Shown in pieces: positions 15,651 through 26,120 of a DNA stretch of 33,699 nt (the stretch's first letter is position 1; every line of letters begins with the position of its first letter). The position numbers were made by a program, and so were the translations under genes. The notes beneath the pieces were generated by a model. It was not told where the DNA came from and did not search any database. It saw only the letters and a list, made by a program, of their open reading frames with translations. Origin of the DNA: CAJBIL01 sp044359525 (lineage in GTDB: Bacteria > Pseudomonadota > Gammaproteobacteria > Burkholderiales > Rhodocyclaceae); contig JBIKLY010000026.1 in assembly GCA_044359525.1 (NCBI GenBank), forward strand, positions 1 through 33,699, in the 5' to 3' direction.

Positions 15651-16650
15651 GCAATTCCGTTGCCGAGAGACTGCGCAGCTCTTCCAGGGAGAGGAAGTGC
15701 GGGTTGTCGCCGCTGTTGTAGCGGAAGCCGAAAGCCACTCGCCGCCCCGGTGTGGCGCCGCTGGTCGCGCAGAAATCATCGATGTCCCATAGGGGGGTCG
15801 AAGGAAGAATTACGTAGTAGCCATCGAATTCGATGGTGTTCAGCGAGTCGGTGTCGGTGATCATTTCTTCGTGGAGCTTTTCGCCGGGCCGAATGCCGAC
15901 CAGTTCGATACGACATTCTGGCGCCACGGCGCCGGCAACGTCCAGGATGCGGTACGAGGGGATTTTCGGTACAAAAAGCTCGCCACCCCGCATGCGCTGT
16001 AAGCAGTCGAGCACAAAGTCGACACCATTTTGCAGGGTGATCGAGAAGCGCGTCATGCGGTCGTCTGTTATGGGCAGAACGCCGGAAGACCGGCGTTGCA
16101 GGAAGAAGGGAAAAACCGAGCCGCGACTGCCTAGCACATTGCCGTAACGTACCACCGAGAAACGGACATCGCGGGCGCCACGGTGGTTATTGGCAGCAAT
16201 GAATAGTTTGTCGGAACACAGTTTGGTCGCGCCGTAGAGATTGATCGGTGCGGCGGCCTTATCGGTACTGAGCGCAATGACTCGTTTTACGTTGGCGGCA
16301 AGGCAGGCGTCGATGACGTTCTGGCCGCCGATGACGTTTGTCTTGACCGCTTCGAACGGGTTGTATTCGGCGGCGGGCACCTGCTTGAGCGCTGCAGCGT
16401 GAACGACGATGTCGATGCCTTCCATGGCGCGTTCGAGGCGTTGCAGGTCGCGCACATCGCCGAGGAAGTAGCGCAGCGGTTGCTCCTTGTCGGCGAATGG
16501 CGCTTGGGTGGACATCTCGAACTGCTTGAGCTCGTCGCGGCTATACACCACGATTTTGTTGGGCTTGTAGCGTTCGAGCAGGGTTGCGATGAAGCGCTTG
16601 CCGAAGGAGCCGGTGCCCCCGGTGACAAGAATGTTGCTGCCGTCGAACAT
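15643..16650 (-). CDS. pseB: PseB: UDP-GlcNAc 4,6-dehydratase (inverting)
   Basis: This 335-residue SDR-family enzyme carries out the first step of pseudaminic acid synthesis, dehydrating UDP-GlcNAc with C5 inversion. ILVTGGTGSFGKRF near residue 7 is the Rossmann glycine motif. LSTDKAAAPINLYGATK supplies the catalytic Asp130, Lys131 and the Tyr139xxxLys143 pair. VVRYGNVLGSRGSVFPFF and MTRFSITLQNGVDFVL are standard PseB segments. AGGAG lies seven bases upstream of the ATG. It follows the GGDEF gene by 23 bases on the same strand, so it may share that transcript; no clear promoter is visible in the short gap. Confidence 0.95.
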   Translation of the reverse strand: MFDGSNILVTGGTGSFGKRFIATLLERYKPNKIVVYSRDELKQFEMSTQAPFADKEQPLRYFLGDVRDLQRLERAMEGIDIVVHAAALKQVPAAEYNPFEAVKTNVIGGQNVIDACLAANVKRVIALSTDKAAAPINLYGATKLCSDKLFIAANNHRGARDVRFSVVRYGNVLGSRGSVFPFFLQRRSSGVLPITDDRMTRFSITLQNGVDFVLDCLQRMRGGELFVPKIPSYRILDVAGAVAPECRIELVGIRPGEKLHEEMITDTDSLNTIEFDGYYVILPSTPLWDIDDFCATSGATPGRRVAFGFRYNSGDNPHFLSLEELRSLSATELHV

Positions 16651-16673
16651 GTCTTAGCTCCTGGTGTCTGTCG

Positions 16674-18491
16674 TCACGGGGTGCGACTGGGTTGGCCGGC
16701 GACAACTACCCGGTTTTTTCCAGTCTGCTTGGCGGAATACATTGCTTCATCGGCACGTTTGATCACTGTATTCTGGGTGTCTTCAGCACGAAGATCGGTG
16801 ACGCCTGCGCTGAAGGTGATGAGTTGTTTCTCGTTGTTATGCAGAAAAAAGCGCTTGGTTAACTCGCGCTGCAGGCGGGTTAGTGCCTTTTCCGACTCTT
16901 TGATCGGCGTATCAGGGAGCAGGATGATGAATTCCTCCCCCCCAAAACGCGCGACCGTATCCTGCGGGCGCATTGTTTCTTTAATGACGGTTGTCAGGTG
17001 GATCAGGGCCGCATCACCGGCATCGTGGCCCAGCGAATCATTAAGTTTCTTGAAGTTGTCAATGTCCAGCAGTGCCACGCAGAGCGCAGACTGGCGTCGT
17101 TGCGCGCGTGCCGCTTCTTTTTCAAAAGCTTCTTCGAGGCCGCGACGATTCAATGTGCCGGTCAGCTGGTCGTGGCGAACCAGGTTGCTGGCCTTGTCGA
17201 GTTCATCCTGCAATTCGTTGATGCGCTTGTCGGCTTCTTCAACGCGCAGTTTGGAGGTGCGCAAGTCGTCGCGCGAGCGCTGGGCGTTGATCTGGATGAT
17301 GCGGGTTTCGCGCATGACTTCGGCGAGCACGTCTTCCAGTTGTGTGATGTCGTCGGCTTTGCTGATTTTCTCGGCGCAGACTTCGATCTTGTCGTGATAG
17401 TCCGACGTTGAATCAGCGAACTCAGCCAGGTGGTCGACGAAGCCGGCAAGCATGTTTTTCAGTGCTTCCCTGGCTTCATTGAGGCTATGTTTGAGCTGGC
17501 TTTGCTTGAAGATGACGTCTTTCAGCCGGTGTTCGGCATCGTCGATGGCGCGGATGCTTAATGGTTGAGAGACGATGTCGCGCAGGACGGTGATCTGCCC
17601 GTTCAGCCAGTGATCGTCGACGACCAGTTCGCCGACGTTCTCGATCAGCAGTTGGAGCAGATGGAGCAGGCCGGAACGTAGCTCGGCGCGATCCTCCGCG
17701 AGTAACTCAAGGCGAAAGGCGAAACGTTTGATGTTGGTGAGCAGGCTTTCAACGGCTTTCGGCGTGGCGGCACTGCGCACCGCAGCAGCCAGCGCCCGGG
17801 CTTCGGCGGCGAGGTCCGTTTCGTCGGTGAGTTGGGTGACAATGGCAACTTCGAGCGTATAGGCAAACAACTCCCGTAGTTCAGAGAGCAACTCACCGGC
17901 CCGGCCTGGCGTTACTGTGGCAGCAACTACGGAAGCCGCTGCGGGGTTGGGCTCGGATTCTGTTGCGCCTTCAATGTCATCAACGAGCGCAATATTATCG
18001 GAAGCCACGTTGTTGAGAGACCAGGATTTGATCAGGCTCTGGAGTCGCCCGAAAAGGAGTTCGCTGTTATTCGCTCCGCCGGCCAGCACGTGTTCGAGCG
18101 ACTCGCGTTTACGCGCCGGTGTCAGGCCGGTCTGCTTGATTTCCCATTGCCGTACGAATTCGCCAATCAGCTCGCTCCAACCGAGTTCGGTTTCCTCGCT
18201 GTGCTCTTTGATGAATTCAACGAGCGTCTTGCGATAGTCTTCCCAGTTTTTTCCTTTTAGTGCTTGTTCGAGTTTGCGTGACAAGCCAAGCTGTATCGAA
18301 GTTTCTTTGGGTAGCGAGGTTAGCAGCGCCCGCAGCTCGTTCTCCGGAAAAATTTGCGTGGTCTTGTCGGTCGTGCCGGCAATCTCGTTGTAGATCGTAC
18401 GGTAGTTTTCAGGTGACGGCTGCATACGCCTGGAAGCAAGCAATCGCAGTGTTTCGCGGGCAATTTCTGAGGGGTTCGAGAGGGTCGGCAT
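16674..18491 (-). CDS. Diguanylate cyclase with GGDEF domain and long N-terminal helical region
   Basis: This 605-residue protein ends in a complete GGDEF domain (about 437-600): NLVRHDQLTGTLNRRG, LLDIDNFKKLNDSLGHDAGD and the active-site GGEEF at 517-521. Arg508 and Asp511 in RPQD, five residues before GGEEF, form the inhibitory I-site, so product feedback by c-di-GMP is expected. No EAL or HD-GYP domain is present. Residues 1-435 are largely helical, without a clear membrane segment or signal peptide, and include a probable coiled coil near 400-437; I do not recognise a sensory domain. It makes c-di-GMP in the cytoplasm. It is the first gene of the Pse block and may be cotranscribed with pseB, which would tie flagellin decoration to c-di-GMP signalling (inference). 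Confidence 0.93.
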   Translation of the reverse strand: MPTLSNPSEIARETLRLLASRRMQPSPENYRTIYNEIAGTTDKTTQIFPENELRALLTSLPKETSIQLGLSRKLEQALKGKNWEDYRKTLVEFIKEHSEETELGWSELIGEFVRQWEIKQTGLTPARKRESLEHVLAGGANNSELLFGRLQSLIKSWSLNNVASDNIALVDDIEGATESEPNPAAASVVAATVTPGRAGELLSELRELFAYTLEVAIVTQLTDETDLAAEARALAAAVRSAATPKAVESLLTNIKRFAFRLELLAEDRAELRSGLLHLLQLLIENVGELVVDDHWLNGQITVLRDIVSQPLSIRAIDDAEHRLKDVIFKQSQLKHSLNEAREALKNMLAGFVDHLAEFADSTSDYHDKIEVCAEKISKADDITQLEDVLAEVMRETRIIQINAQRSRDDLRTSKLRVEEADKRINELQDELDKASNLVRHDQLTGTLNRRGLEEAFEKEAARAQRRQSALCVALLDIDNFKKLNDSLGHDAGDAALIHLTTVIKETMRPQDTVARFGGEEFIILLPDTPIKESEKALTRLQRELTKRFFLHNNEKQLITFSAGVTDLRAEDTQNTVIKRADEAMYSAKQTGKNRVVVAGQPSRTP

Positions 18492-18593
18492 GTTCCGCTT
18501 TTGTATAGTGGCTTTCCGGTGATTCTAATGGCTTGCGTTAGTCTGCGGAAGCCGGTTATCGACGGACCTGTACGAGCTAATGTCGGGATCGGC

Positions 18594-18599
18594 TATAAT
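18594..18599 (+). promoter_or_regulatory. -10 element of the tRNA-Thr promoter
   Basis: A perfect TATAAT is followed by a GC-rich discriminator (GCGCGCC) 23 bases before the tRNA, the usual arrangement for stringently controlled stable RNA promoters. The -35 region around 18570-18576 (TGTACG) is a poor match. There is no closer alternative promoter for the isolated tRNA gene. Confidence 0.65.
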
Positions 18600-18621
18600 G
18601 CGCGCCGAAACTATCAGACGT

Positions 18622-18695
18622 GCCCCCGTAGCATGAAGGTCGTGCAGTTGATTTGTAATCATCAGGTCGTGGTTCGATTCCGCGCGGGGGCACCA
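18622..18695 (+). tRNA. tRNA-Thr (anticodon TGT), atypical D arm
   Basis: This 74-base tRNA includes an encoded CCA. The acceptor stem is a perfect seven pairs (GCCCCCG/CGGGGGC) and the T arm is CGTGG-TTCGATT-CCGCG. The loop TTTGTAA gives anticodon TGT at 18654-18656. Two features are odd. The anticodon stem GTTGA/TCATC has a T-T mismatch at positions 28/42. The D arm GCAT-GAAGGTC-GTGC has a seven-base loop that lacks the usual A14 and A21, though GG18-19 is kept. Everything else, including the promoter, looks functional. It may be a divergent threonine isoacceptor rather than the main one usually encoded near tufB. Confidence 0.8.
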
Positions 18696-18742
18696 AGTTT
18701 TGCGTTATTCCGATACGCGATACGCAGGCGCAACGTTCTGTT

Positions 18743-19552
18743 CTACGTTTCGTTTTTCTCCGCTTGCCCGTAACCGAGTCGCTTTGAAAGCGTTGCCGCT
18801 GCTTCTTTAATATTTCCTGCGAGCGGACTGTCCCATGCCATGTCGAACTGGCCGATGGTGCCCAGTGATGTGATGGCGGCAACCATACGGCCGGTATGGT
18901 CAAATACCGGAGCACTGAAGCCGTTGATTCCCGGTGTCAGGCTGCCGCCAGCCCGCGCGATGCCTTCGCCGCGAATTTCCTCAAGCAGCACCTCCAGATC
19001 ACGCATTACTTTCGCTGATGTTGTTTCGTTGGCCTCTGCTGTTGCGCGTATTTCTGCATCGAGGAGCTTCTTCAAATAGGGTGAGCGGTAGAAGGCAGCA
19101 AATGCGCGCCCGGTTGCCGATGTGGTTAATGGCAGCACAACGCCGGTACGCAGCGTGACAGTGATCGGGCCACCAGCTTCTACCCAGCGGACGCAGGTGG
19201 CGCCGTGGTTGCCCCACATGGCCAGCGCAACCGTTTCTCCAATCCGTTCACATAAATCCTCAAGAACTGGCGCGGCCAGACGAACGGGGTCAATTCTTGC
19301 AAGACTGGCCAGACCAAGTTCAAGTGCAAATCCTCCCAGGTCGTAACGCCCACTGTTGGCGTCTTGTTCGACCAGCCCCATGCGCATGAAGCTGACCAGG
19401 TAGCGGTGTGCTTTTGCTGCCGGCATGCTGGCATTTTTGGCCAGGTCGCGTAGCATCATCGGTCTGCCGTGGGCCGCCAAAGCGCGCAGAAGCCTGGCGC
19501 CAACTTCGATCGACTGGATGCCTTGCTGTTGTTTTGTGATTTCGGTCATCAT
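18743..19552 (-). CDS. IclR-family transcriptional regulator
   Basis: This 269-residue protein has an N-terminal winged helix (about 14-75: QSIEVGARLLRALAAHG, LRDLAKNASMPAAKAHRYLVSF) and a C-terminal IclR effector domain (about 90-260: VLEDLCERIGETVALAMW, TGVVLPLTTSATGRAFAAF, AGGSLTPGINGFSAPVFDHTG). IclR proteins sense small carboxylic or aromatic metabolites and usually control neighbouring catabolic genes. None is adjacent here: the flanks are a tRNA and a divergent parA, so the target and ligand are unknown. Two adjacent ATGs (19552, 19549) are possible starts; neither has a strong ribosome site. Confidence 0.92.
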   Translation of the reverse strand: MMTEITKQQQGIQSIEVGARLLRALAAHGRPMMLRDLAKNASMPAAKAHRYLVSFMRMGLVEQDANSGRYDLGGFALELGLASLARIDPVRLAAPVLEDLCERIGETVALAMWGNHGATCVRWVEAGGPITVTLRTGVVLPLTTSATGRAFAAFYRSPYLKKLLDAEIRATAEANETTSAKVMRDLEVLLEEIRGEGIARAGGSLTPGINGFSAPVFDHTGRMVAAITSLGTIGQFDMAWDSPLAGNIKEAAATLSKRLGYGQAEKNET

Positions 19553-19648
19553 CTTTTCGTGTCTCAGGTTAATTCGCTGAATTGTGACTATTTGCTGCGC
19601 CCATTGTGCCTGTTGCTTAGTGAATCTGCATCATCGCCGTTACATGAC

Positions 19649-19654
19649 TATAAT
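19649..19654 (+). promoter_or_regulatory. Candidate -10 element upstream of parA
   Basis: TATAAT lies 58 bases before the parA ATG in the divergent gap between the IclR gene and parA. The corresponding -35 region (TCTGCA/CTGCAT near 19625-19631) is weak. The gap also contains the IclR upstream region, so an IclR operator here is possible but no clear palindrome was found. Confidence 0.5.
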
Positions 19655-19712
19655 CGCGGTTTGTTTTTTCTGCGCTAACTGGCGCGGTCTCGCATGAAAA
19701 CAGGGAGAGAAA

Positions 19713-20330
19713 ATGCGTTCGGTGCTTATTGCAAACCCCAAAGGCGGGGCTGGTAAAACAACGCTGGCTACGAACCTTACCGGCCATTTTGCCAATGCCG
19801 GAGAGAAAGTGACGCTGTGTGATCTTGATCGCCAGCAGTCTTCACTGCGCTGGATGGCGTTTCGCGACCCGGCGATGCCGCCGGTAAATGGCTATTTTGC
19901 CGGTAATCAGATGCTGATTAGTCTACCCAAAGAGCCGGATTGGGTGGTGCTTGACGCACCCGCCGGTCTTCAGGGCTATAAGCTAACCGACTATTTACGT
20001 CTGGTGGATAAGGTGATTATCCCGGTGGTGCCATCGGTGTTCGACATGGCAGCTACGGAGGATTTTCTTGCTTCCATTCGCCAGGAAATGCGAGGACGTC
20101 GCAATGTGGTCGGAATCGTAGCCATGCGCGTCGACCCGCGAACCCGCGCTGCTGCAATGCTTGAGGAGTTTCTCAAGCATTTTGATTTGCCGATACTCAG
20201 CTATATCCGGAACACGCAGAATTACGTAAATGTTGCAGCCAGCGGGCTTTCGGTATTCGACTCGCCACGCTCGCGTTATCGTCGTGATATCGAACAATGG
20301 GATCCGGTGTTGCAATGGCTGAAAGACTAG
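19713..20330 (+). CDS. Orphan ParA-family ATPase
   Basis: This 205-residue P-loop ATPase has the deviant Walker A motif KGGAGKTT at residues 10-17 with both lysines, the switch DLDRQQSSLRW near residue 38, and VVLDAPAG as Walker B. It is shorter than chromosomal ParA and has no N-terminal DNA-binding extension or MinD-type C-terminal amphipathic helix. No parB or parS-like site is adjacent, so it is an orphan; such proteins position various cargoes. GGGAGAG precedes the ATG. Its last codons contain the -35 box of the first rRNA promoter, so its transcription runs directly into the rRNA promoter region. Confidence 0.88.
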   Translation: MRSVLIANPKGGAGKTTLATNLTGHFANAGEKVTLCDLDRQQSSLRWMAFRDPAMPPVNGYFAGNQMLISLPKEPDWVVLDAPAGLQGYKLTDYLRLVDKVIIPVVPSVFDMAATEDFLASIRQEMRGRRNVVGIVAMRVDPRTRAAAMLEEFLKHFDLPILSYIRNTQNYVNVAASGLSVFDSPRSRYRRDIEQWDPVLQWLKD

Positions 20331-20338
20331 GCTATAGT
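20310..20338 (+). promoter_or_regulatory. rRNA operon promoter P1
   Basis: TTGCAA (20310-20315), 17 bases, then TATAGT (20333-20338), followed by a C-rich discriminator TTCGCCCCC. The -35 box is inside the last codons of parA. The same -10 and discriminator recur in P2, which supports it as a real stable-RNA promoter. Confidence 0.6.
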
Positions 20339-20511
20339 TCGCCCCCTCGCAACACGGCAGGTCGCTGGAAACGGGGCAGCAAGCAAGTTTCACGCAAGTT
20401 GTGTTGACGGGGTGAAAGATAGTTTGCTATAGTTCGCCCCCTTGCAACACAGCAGGCCCGTCGGAAGCGACGTGCAGGCAAGTTTGAAAAAACAATGTGT
20501 TGACGAGGTGA
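20331..20511 (+). repeat. Imperfect tandem duplication of the rRNA promoter unit
   Basis: Two copies of a roughly 95-base unit start at 20331 and 20426. Both begin GCTATAGTTCGCCCCC, continue with a near-identical GCAACAC-GCAGG segment, contain GCAAGTTT, and end with GTGTTGACG-GGTGA. Each unit therefore carries a -10 box at its start and the -35 box for the next promoter at its end. Promoter multiplication by tandem duplication is the simplest explanation. Confidence 0.85.
20404..20433 (+). promoter_or_regulatory. rRNA operon promoter P2
   Basis: TTGACG (20404-20409), an 18-base spacer, then TATAGT (20428-20433), with the same TTCGCCCCC discriminator as P1. It is close to the sigma-70 consensus. 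Confidence 0.8.
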
Positions 20512-20529
20512 GCTGCAGAATGTTAAAAT
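20500..20529 (+). promoter_or_regulatory. rRNA operon promoter P3, nearest to tRNA-fMet
   Basis: TTGACG (20500-20505) is followed after 17-18 bases by TTAAAA/TAAAAT (20523-20529). It lies about 20 bases before the tRNA-fMet gene. The -35 box is identical to that of P2; the -10 box differs from the TATAGT of the other two. Confidence 0.72.
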
Positions 20530-20549
20530 TCTCGGCTTCACTAAACGGA

Positions 20550-20626
20550 CGCGGGGTGGAGCAGTCTGGCAGCTCGTCGGGCTCATAACCCGAAGGTCAC
20601 AGGTTCAAATCCTGTCCCCGCAACCA
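20550..20626 (+). tRNA. Initiator tRNA-fMet (CAT)
   Basis: This 77-base tRNA has encoded CCA. It shows both initiator hallmarks: an unpaired C1-A72 at the end of the acceptor stem and three consecutive G-C pairs in the anticodon stem (CGGGCTCATAACCCG). It lies between the last rRNA promoter and boxA, eight bases before boxA, so it should be cut out of the rRNA primary transcript. Confidence 0.97.
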
Positions 20627-20633
20627 AGCAGTA

Positions 20634-20646
20634 CGCTCTTTAAAAA
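20634..20646 (+). promoter_or_regulatory. boxA antitermination element, 16S leader
   Basis: CGCTCTTTAAAAA closely matches boxA (TGCTCTTTAACA). It sits in the 16S leader just after tRNA-fMet. A second copy precedes 23S. NusB/S10-type antitermination is the established role. Confidence 0.8.
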
Positions 20647-20649
20647 TTA

Positions 20650-20680
20650 GACAACCGATAGGTGTGGGTTCTTGGTCTTG
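20650..20680 (+). other. 16S processing stem, 5' arm
   Basis: The segment starting GACAACCGATAGG is nearly perfectly complementary to 22350-22380 just after 16S (AGGTCAAGAACTC through ATCGGTTGTC), with few mismatches over 31 bases. The pairing encloses 16S and is the expected RNase III substrate. Confidence 0.85.
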
Positions 20681-20799
20681 ATGAATCTGCTTAGGCAGAT
20701 CGCAAAAAGATGAAGTAACTCGCACAGATGTAAAACTTCGGTGGTTTGGAGAAATCTGGATCATCGAGACGTCAAGCGAGAGTTTTAAAACAGGCAATT

Positions 20800-22340
<1,541 letters not shown>

Positions 22341-22398
22341 GAGCGAATTAAGGTCAAGAACTCACAACCTATCGGTTGTCAAAAGCTGCACAGACGGA

Positions 22399-22475
22399 GG
22401 GTCTGTAGCTCAGTTGGTTAGAGCACCGTCTTGATAAGGCGGGGGTCGTTGGTTCGATTCCAACCAGACCCACCA
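22399..22475 (+). tRNA. tRNA-Ile (GAT)
   Basis: This 77-base tRNA has acceptor stem GGGTCTG/CAGACCC, anticodon GAT in CTTGATAA, the T loop TTCGATT and encoded CCA. It is the usual first spacer tRNA between 16S and 23S. Confidence 0.98.
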
Positions 22476-22490
22476 CGTTATCGGGAAAGA

Positions 22491-22571
22491 TCAACGATTC
22501 AGGCAAGGCGCGAGGTGTCGCCGCATAGCAAGGCTATGCAAGATACCGAGTAACGAAGCATGGAGCGTTGA
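22491..22571 (+). repeat. 81-bp dyad element between tRNA-Ile and tRNA-Ala
   Basis: The spacer is bounded by TCAACG (22491-22496) and its complement CGTTGA (22566-22571). Inside are GGTGTC/GATACC (one G-U pair) and a central perfect 7-bp stem GCATAGC-AAG-GCTATGC (22523-22539). The whole can fold into a long interrupted hairpin. It could be a REP-like intergenic repeat inserted into the operon or an rRNA processing structure; other copies in the genome would decide. Confidence 0.55.
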
Positions 22572-22573
22572 GA

Positions 22574-22649
22574 GGGGGATTAGCTCAGCTGGGAGAGCAC
22601 CTGCTTTGCAAGCAGGGGGTCGACGGTTCGATCCCGTCATCCTCCACCA
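22574..22649 (+). tRNA. tRNA-Ala (TGC)
   Basis: This 76-base tRNA has acceptor stem GGGGGAT/ATCCTCC (with G-U), anticodon TGC in CTTTGCAAG and encoded CCA. It is the second spacer tRNA of the operon. Confidence 0.98.
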
Positions 22650-22670
22650 AAACTCCGGAACATCAGGCAT

Positions 22671-22704
22671 CAGAACAAAGCGCTGCGCGCAACGCTTTGT
22701 TCTG
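22671..22704 (+). other. 12-bp hairpin in the tRNA-Ala/23S spacer
   Basis: CAGAACAAAGCG and CGCTTTGTTCTG form a perfect 12-bp stem with a 10-base loop. No U tract follows, so it is more likely a processing or folding element of the pre-rRNA than a terminator. Confidence 0.65.
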
Positions 22705-22726
22705 ACCACTTGGTCATAAGTCTGTA

Positions 22727-22739
22727 CGCTCTTTAACAA
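22727..22739 (+). promoter_or_regulatory. boxA antitermination element, 23S leader
   Basis: CGCTCTTTAACAA is almost identical to the boxA consensus and to the copy in the 16S leader, including the preceding GTA. A boxA before both 16S and 23S is usual in proteobacterial rRNA operons. Confidence 0.82.
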
Positions 22740-22887
22740 AATGGAAGAAGGAAGTATCACTGATTAAACGCTGTCGGCATGAAGCGTGGAGAGGTCAGTG
22801 ATACGGTTGTAATGCATCAATGACGGCTTCTTAACCTGGAAGTCGTCGCACAAATGAGTTGCCTGTAGCTTGAGATCTCGCAAGAGA

Positions 22888-22900
22888 GCTTAAGGTTATA

Positions 22901-22909
<9 letters not shown>
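22888..22909 (+). other. 23S processing stem, 5' arm
   Basis: These 22 bases (beginning GCTTAAGGTTATAGG) are perfectly complementary to 25783-25804 at the 23S 3' end. Further out, GGTTGTAATGCATCAA near 22803 pairs with TTGATGCATTTACAACC near 25818, and AAAATGGAAGAAGGA near 22738 with the TCCTTCTTCTATTTT region near 25853, so the leader and trailer form an extended segmented helix. Confidence 0.88.
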
Positions 22910-25792
<2,883 letters not shown>

Positions 25793-25912
25793 ATAACCTT
25801 AAGCAGCAACTCTGTGCTTGATGCATTTACAACCAAACCAGTAATACCCAATCCTTCTTCTATTTTGCGCAGGCCGCGCCGTTCCATCTAACGCGACCTG
25901 CCTACAAGTTAC

Positions 25913-26027
25913 GCTTGGCGGCCATAGCACTTTGGACCCACCCCTTCCCATCTCGAACAGGACCGTGAAACGAAGTCGCGCCGATGATAGTGCACTTACC
26001 GTGTGTGAAAGTAGGTCACCGCCAGGC
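25913..26027 (+). rRNA. rrf: 5S ribosomal RNA
   Basis: About 115 bases, with helix I formed by GCTTGGCGG and CCGCCAGGC. It contains CCCATCTCGAACAGG-type loop sequence and the GTAGGTCACCGCCAGG end. It lies about 120 bases after 23S. Ends are approximate by one or two bases. Confidence 0.94.
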
Positions 26028-26037
26028 TCCCCATTAC

Positions 26038-26071
26038 AAAGCCCTCAACGCTACTCAGCGTCGAGGGCTTT
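26038..26071 (+). terminator. Intrinsic terminator of the rRNA operon
   Basis: AAAGCCCTC-AACGCT-ACTC-AGCGTC-GAGGGCTTT forms a stem of about 15 pairs with one mismatch and a four-base loop, starting some 10 bases after 5S. The downstream U-rich part is short (CTTTGTGTCGTCT). It also separates the operon from the convergent trpD2 gene and may terminate in both directions. Confidence 0.9.
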
Positions 26072-26120
26072 GTGTCGTCTACTCTTCTCCAGTCGTGCCT
26101 CCTGCCGGCTTGTGGAAGTG

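Noticed and set aside
18577..18915. Minus-strand open frame overlapping tRNA-Thr
   Set aside because: Its central part is the reverse complement of the tRNA, a familiar source of false protein predictions, and it also overlaps the IclR gene.
20331..20511. Repeats upstream of the rRNA operon as a CRISPR array
   Set aside because: There are only two imperfect ~95-base units without unique spacers, and each contains promoter boxes.
22671..22704. 12-bp spacer hairpin as a transcription terminator
   Set aside because: There is no U tract and the operon must continue into 23S; boxA follows immediately.
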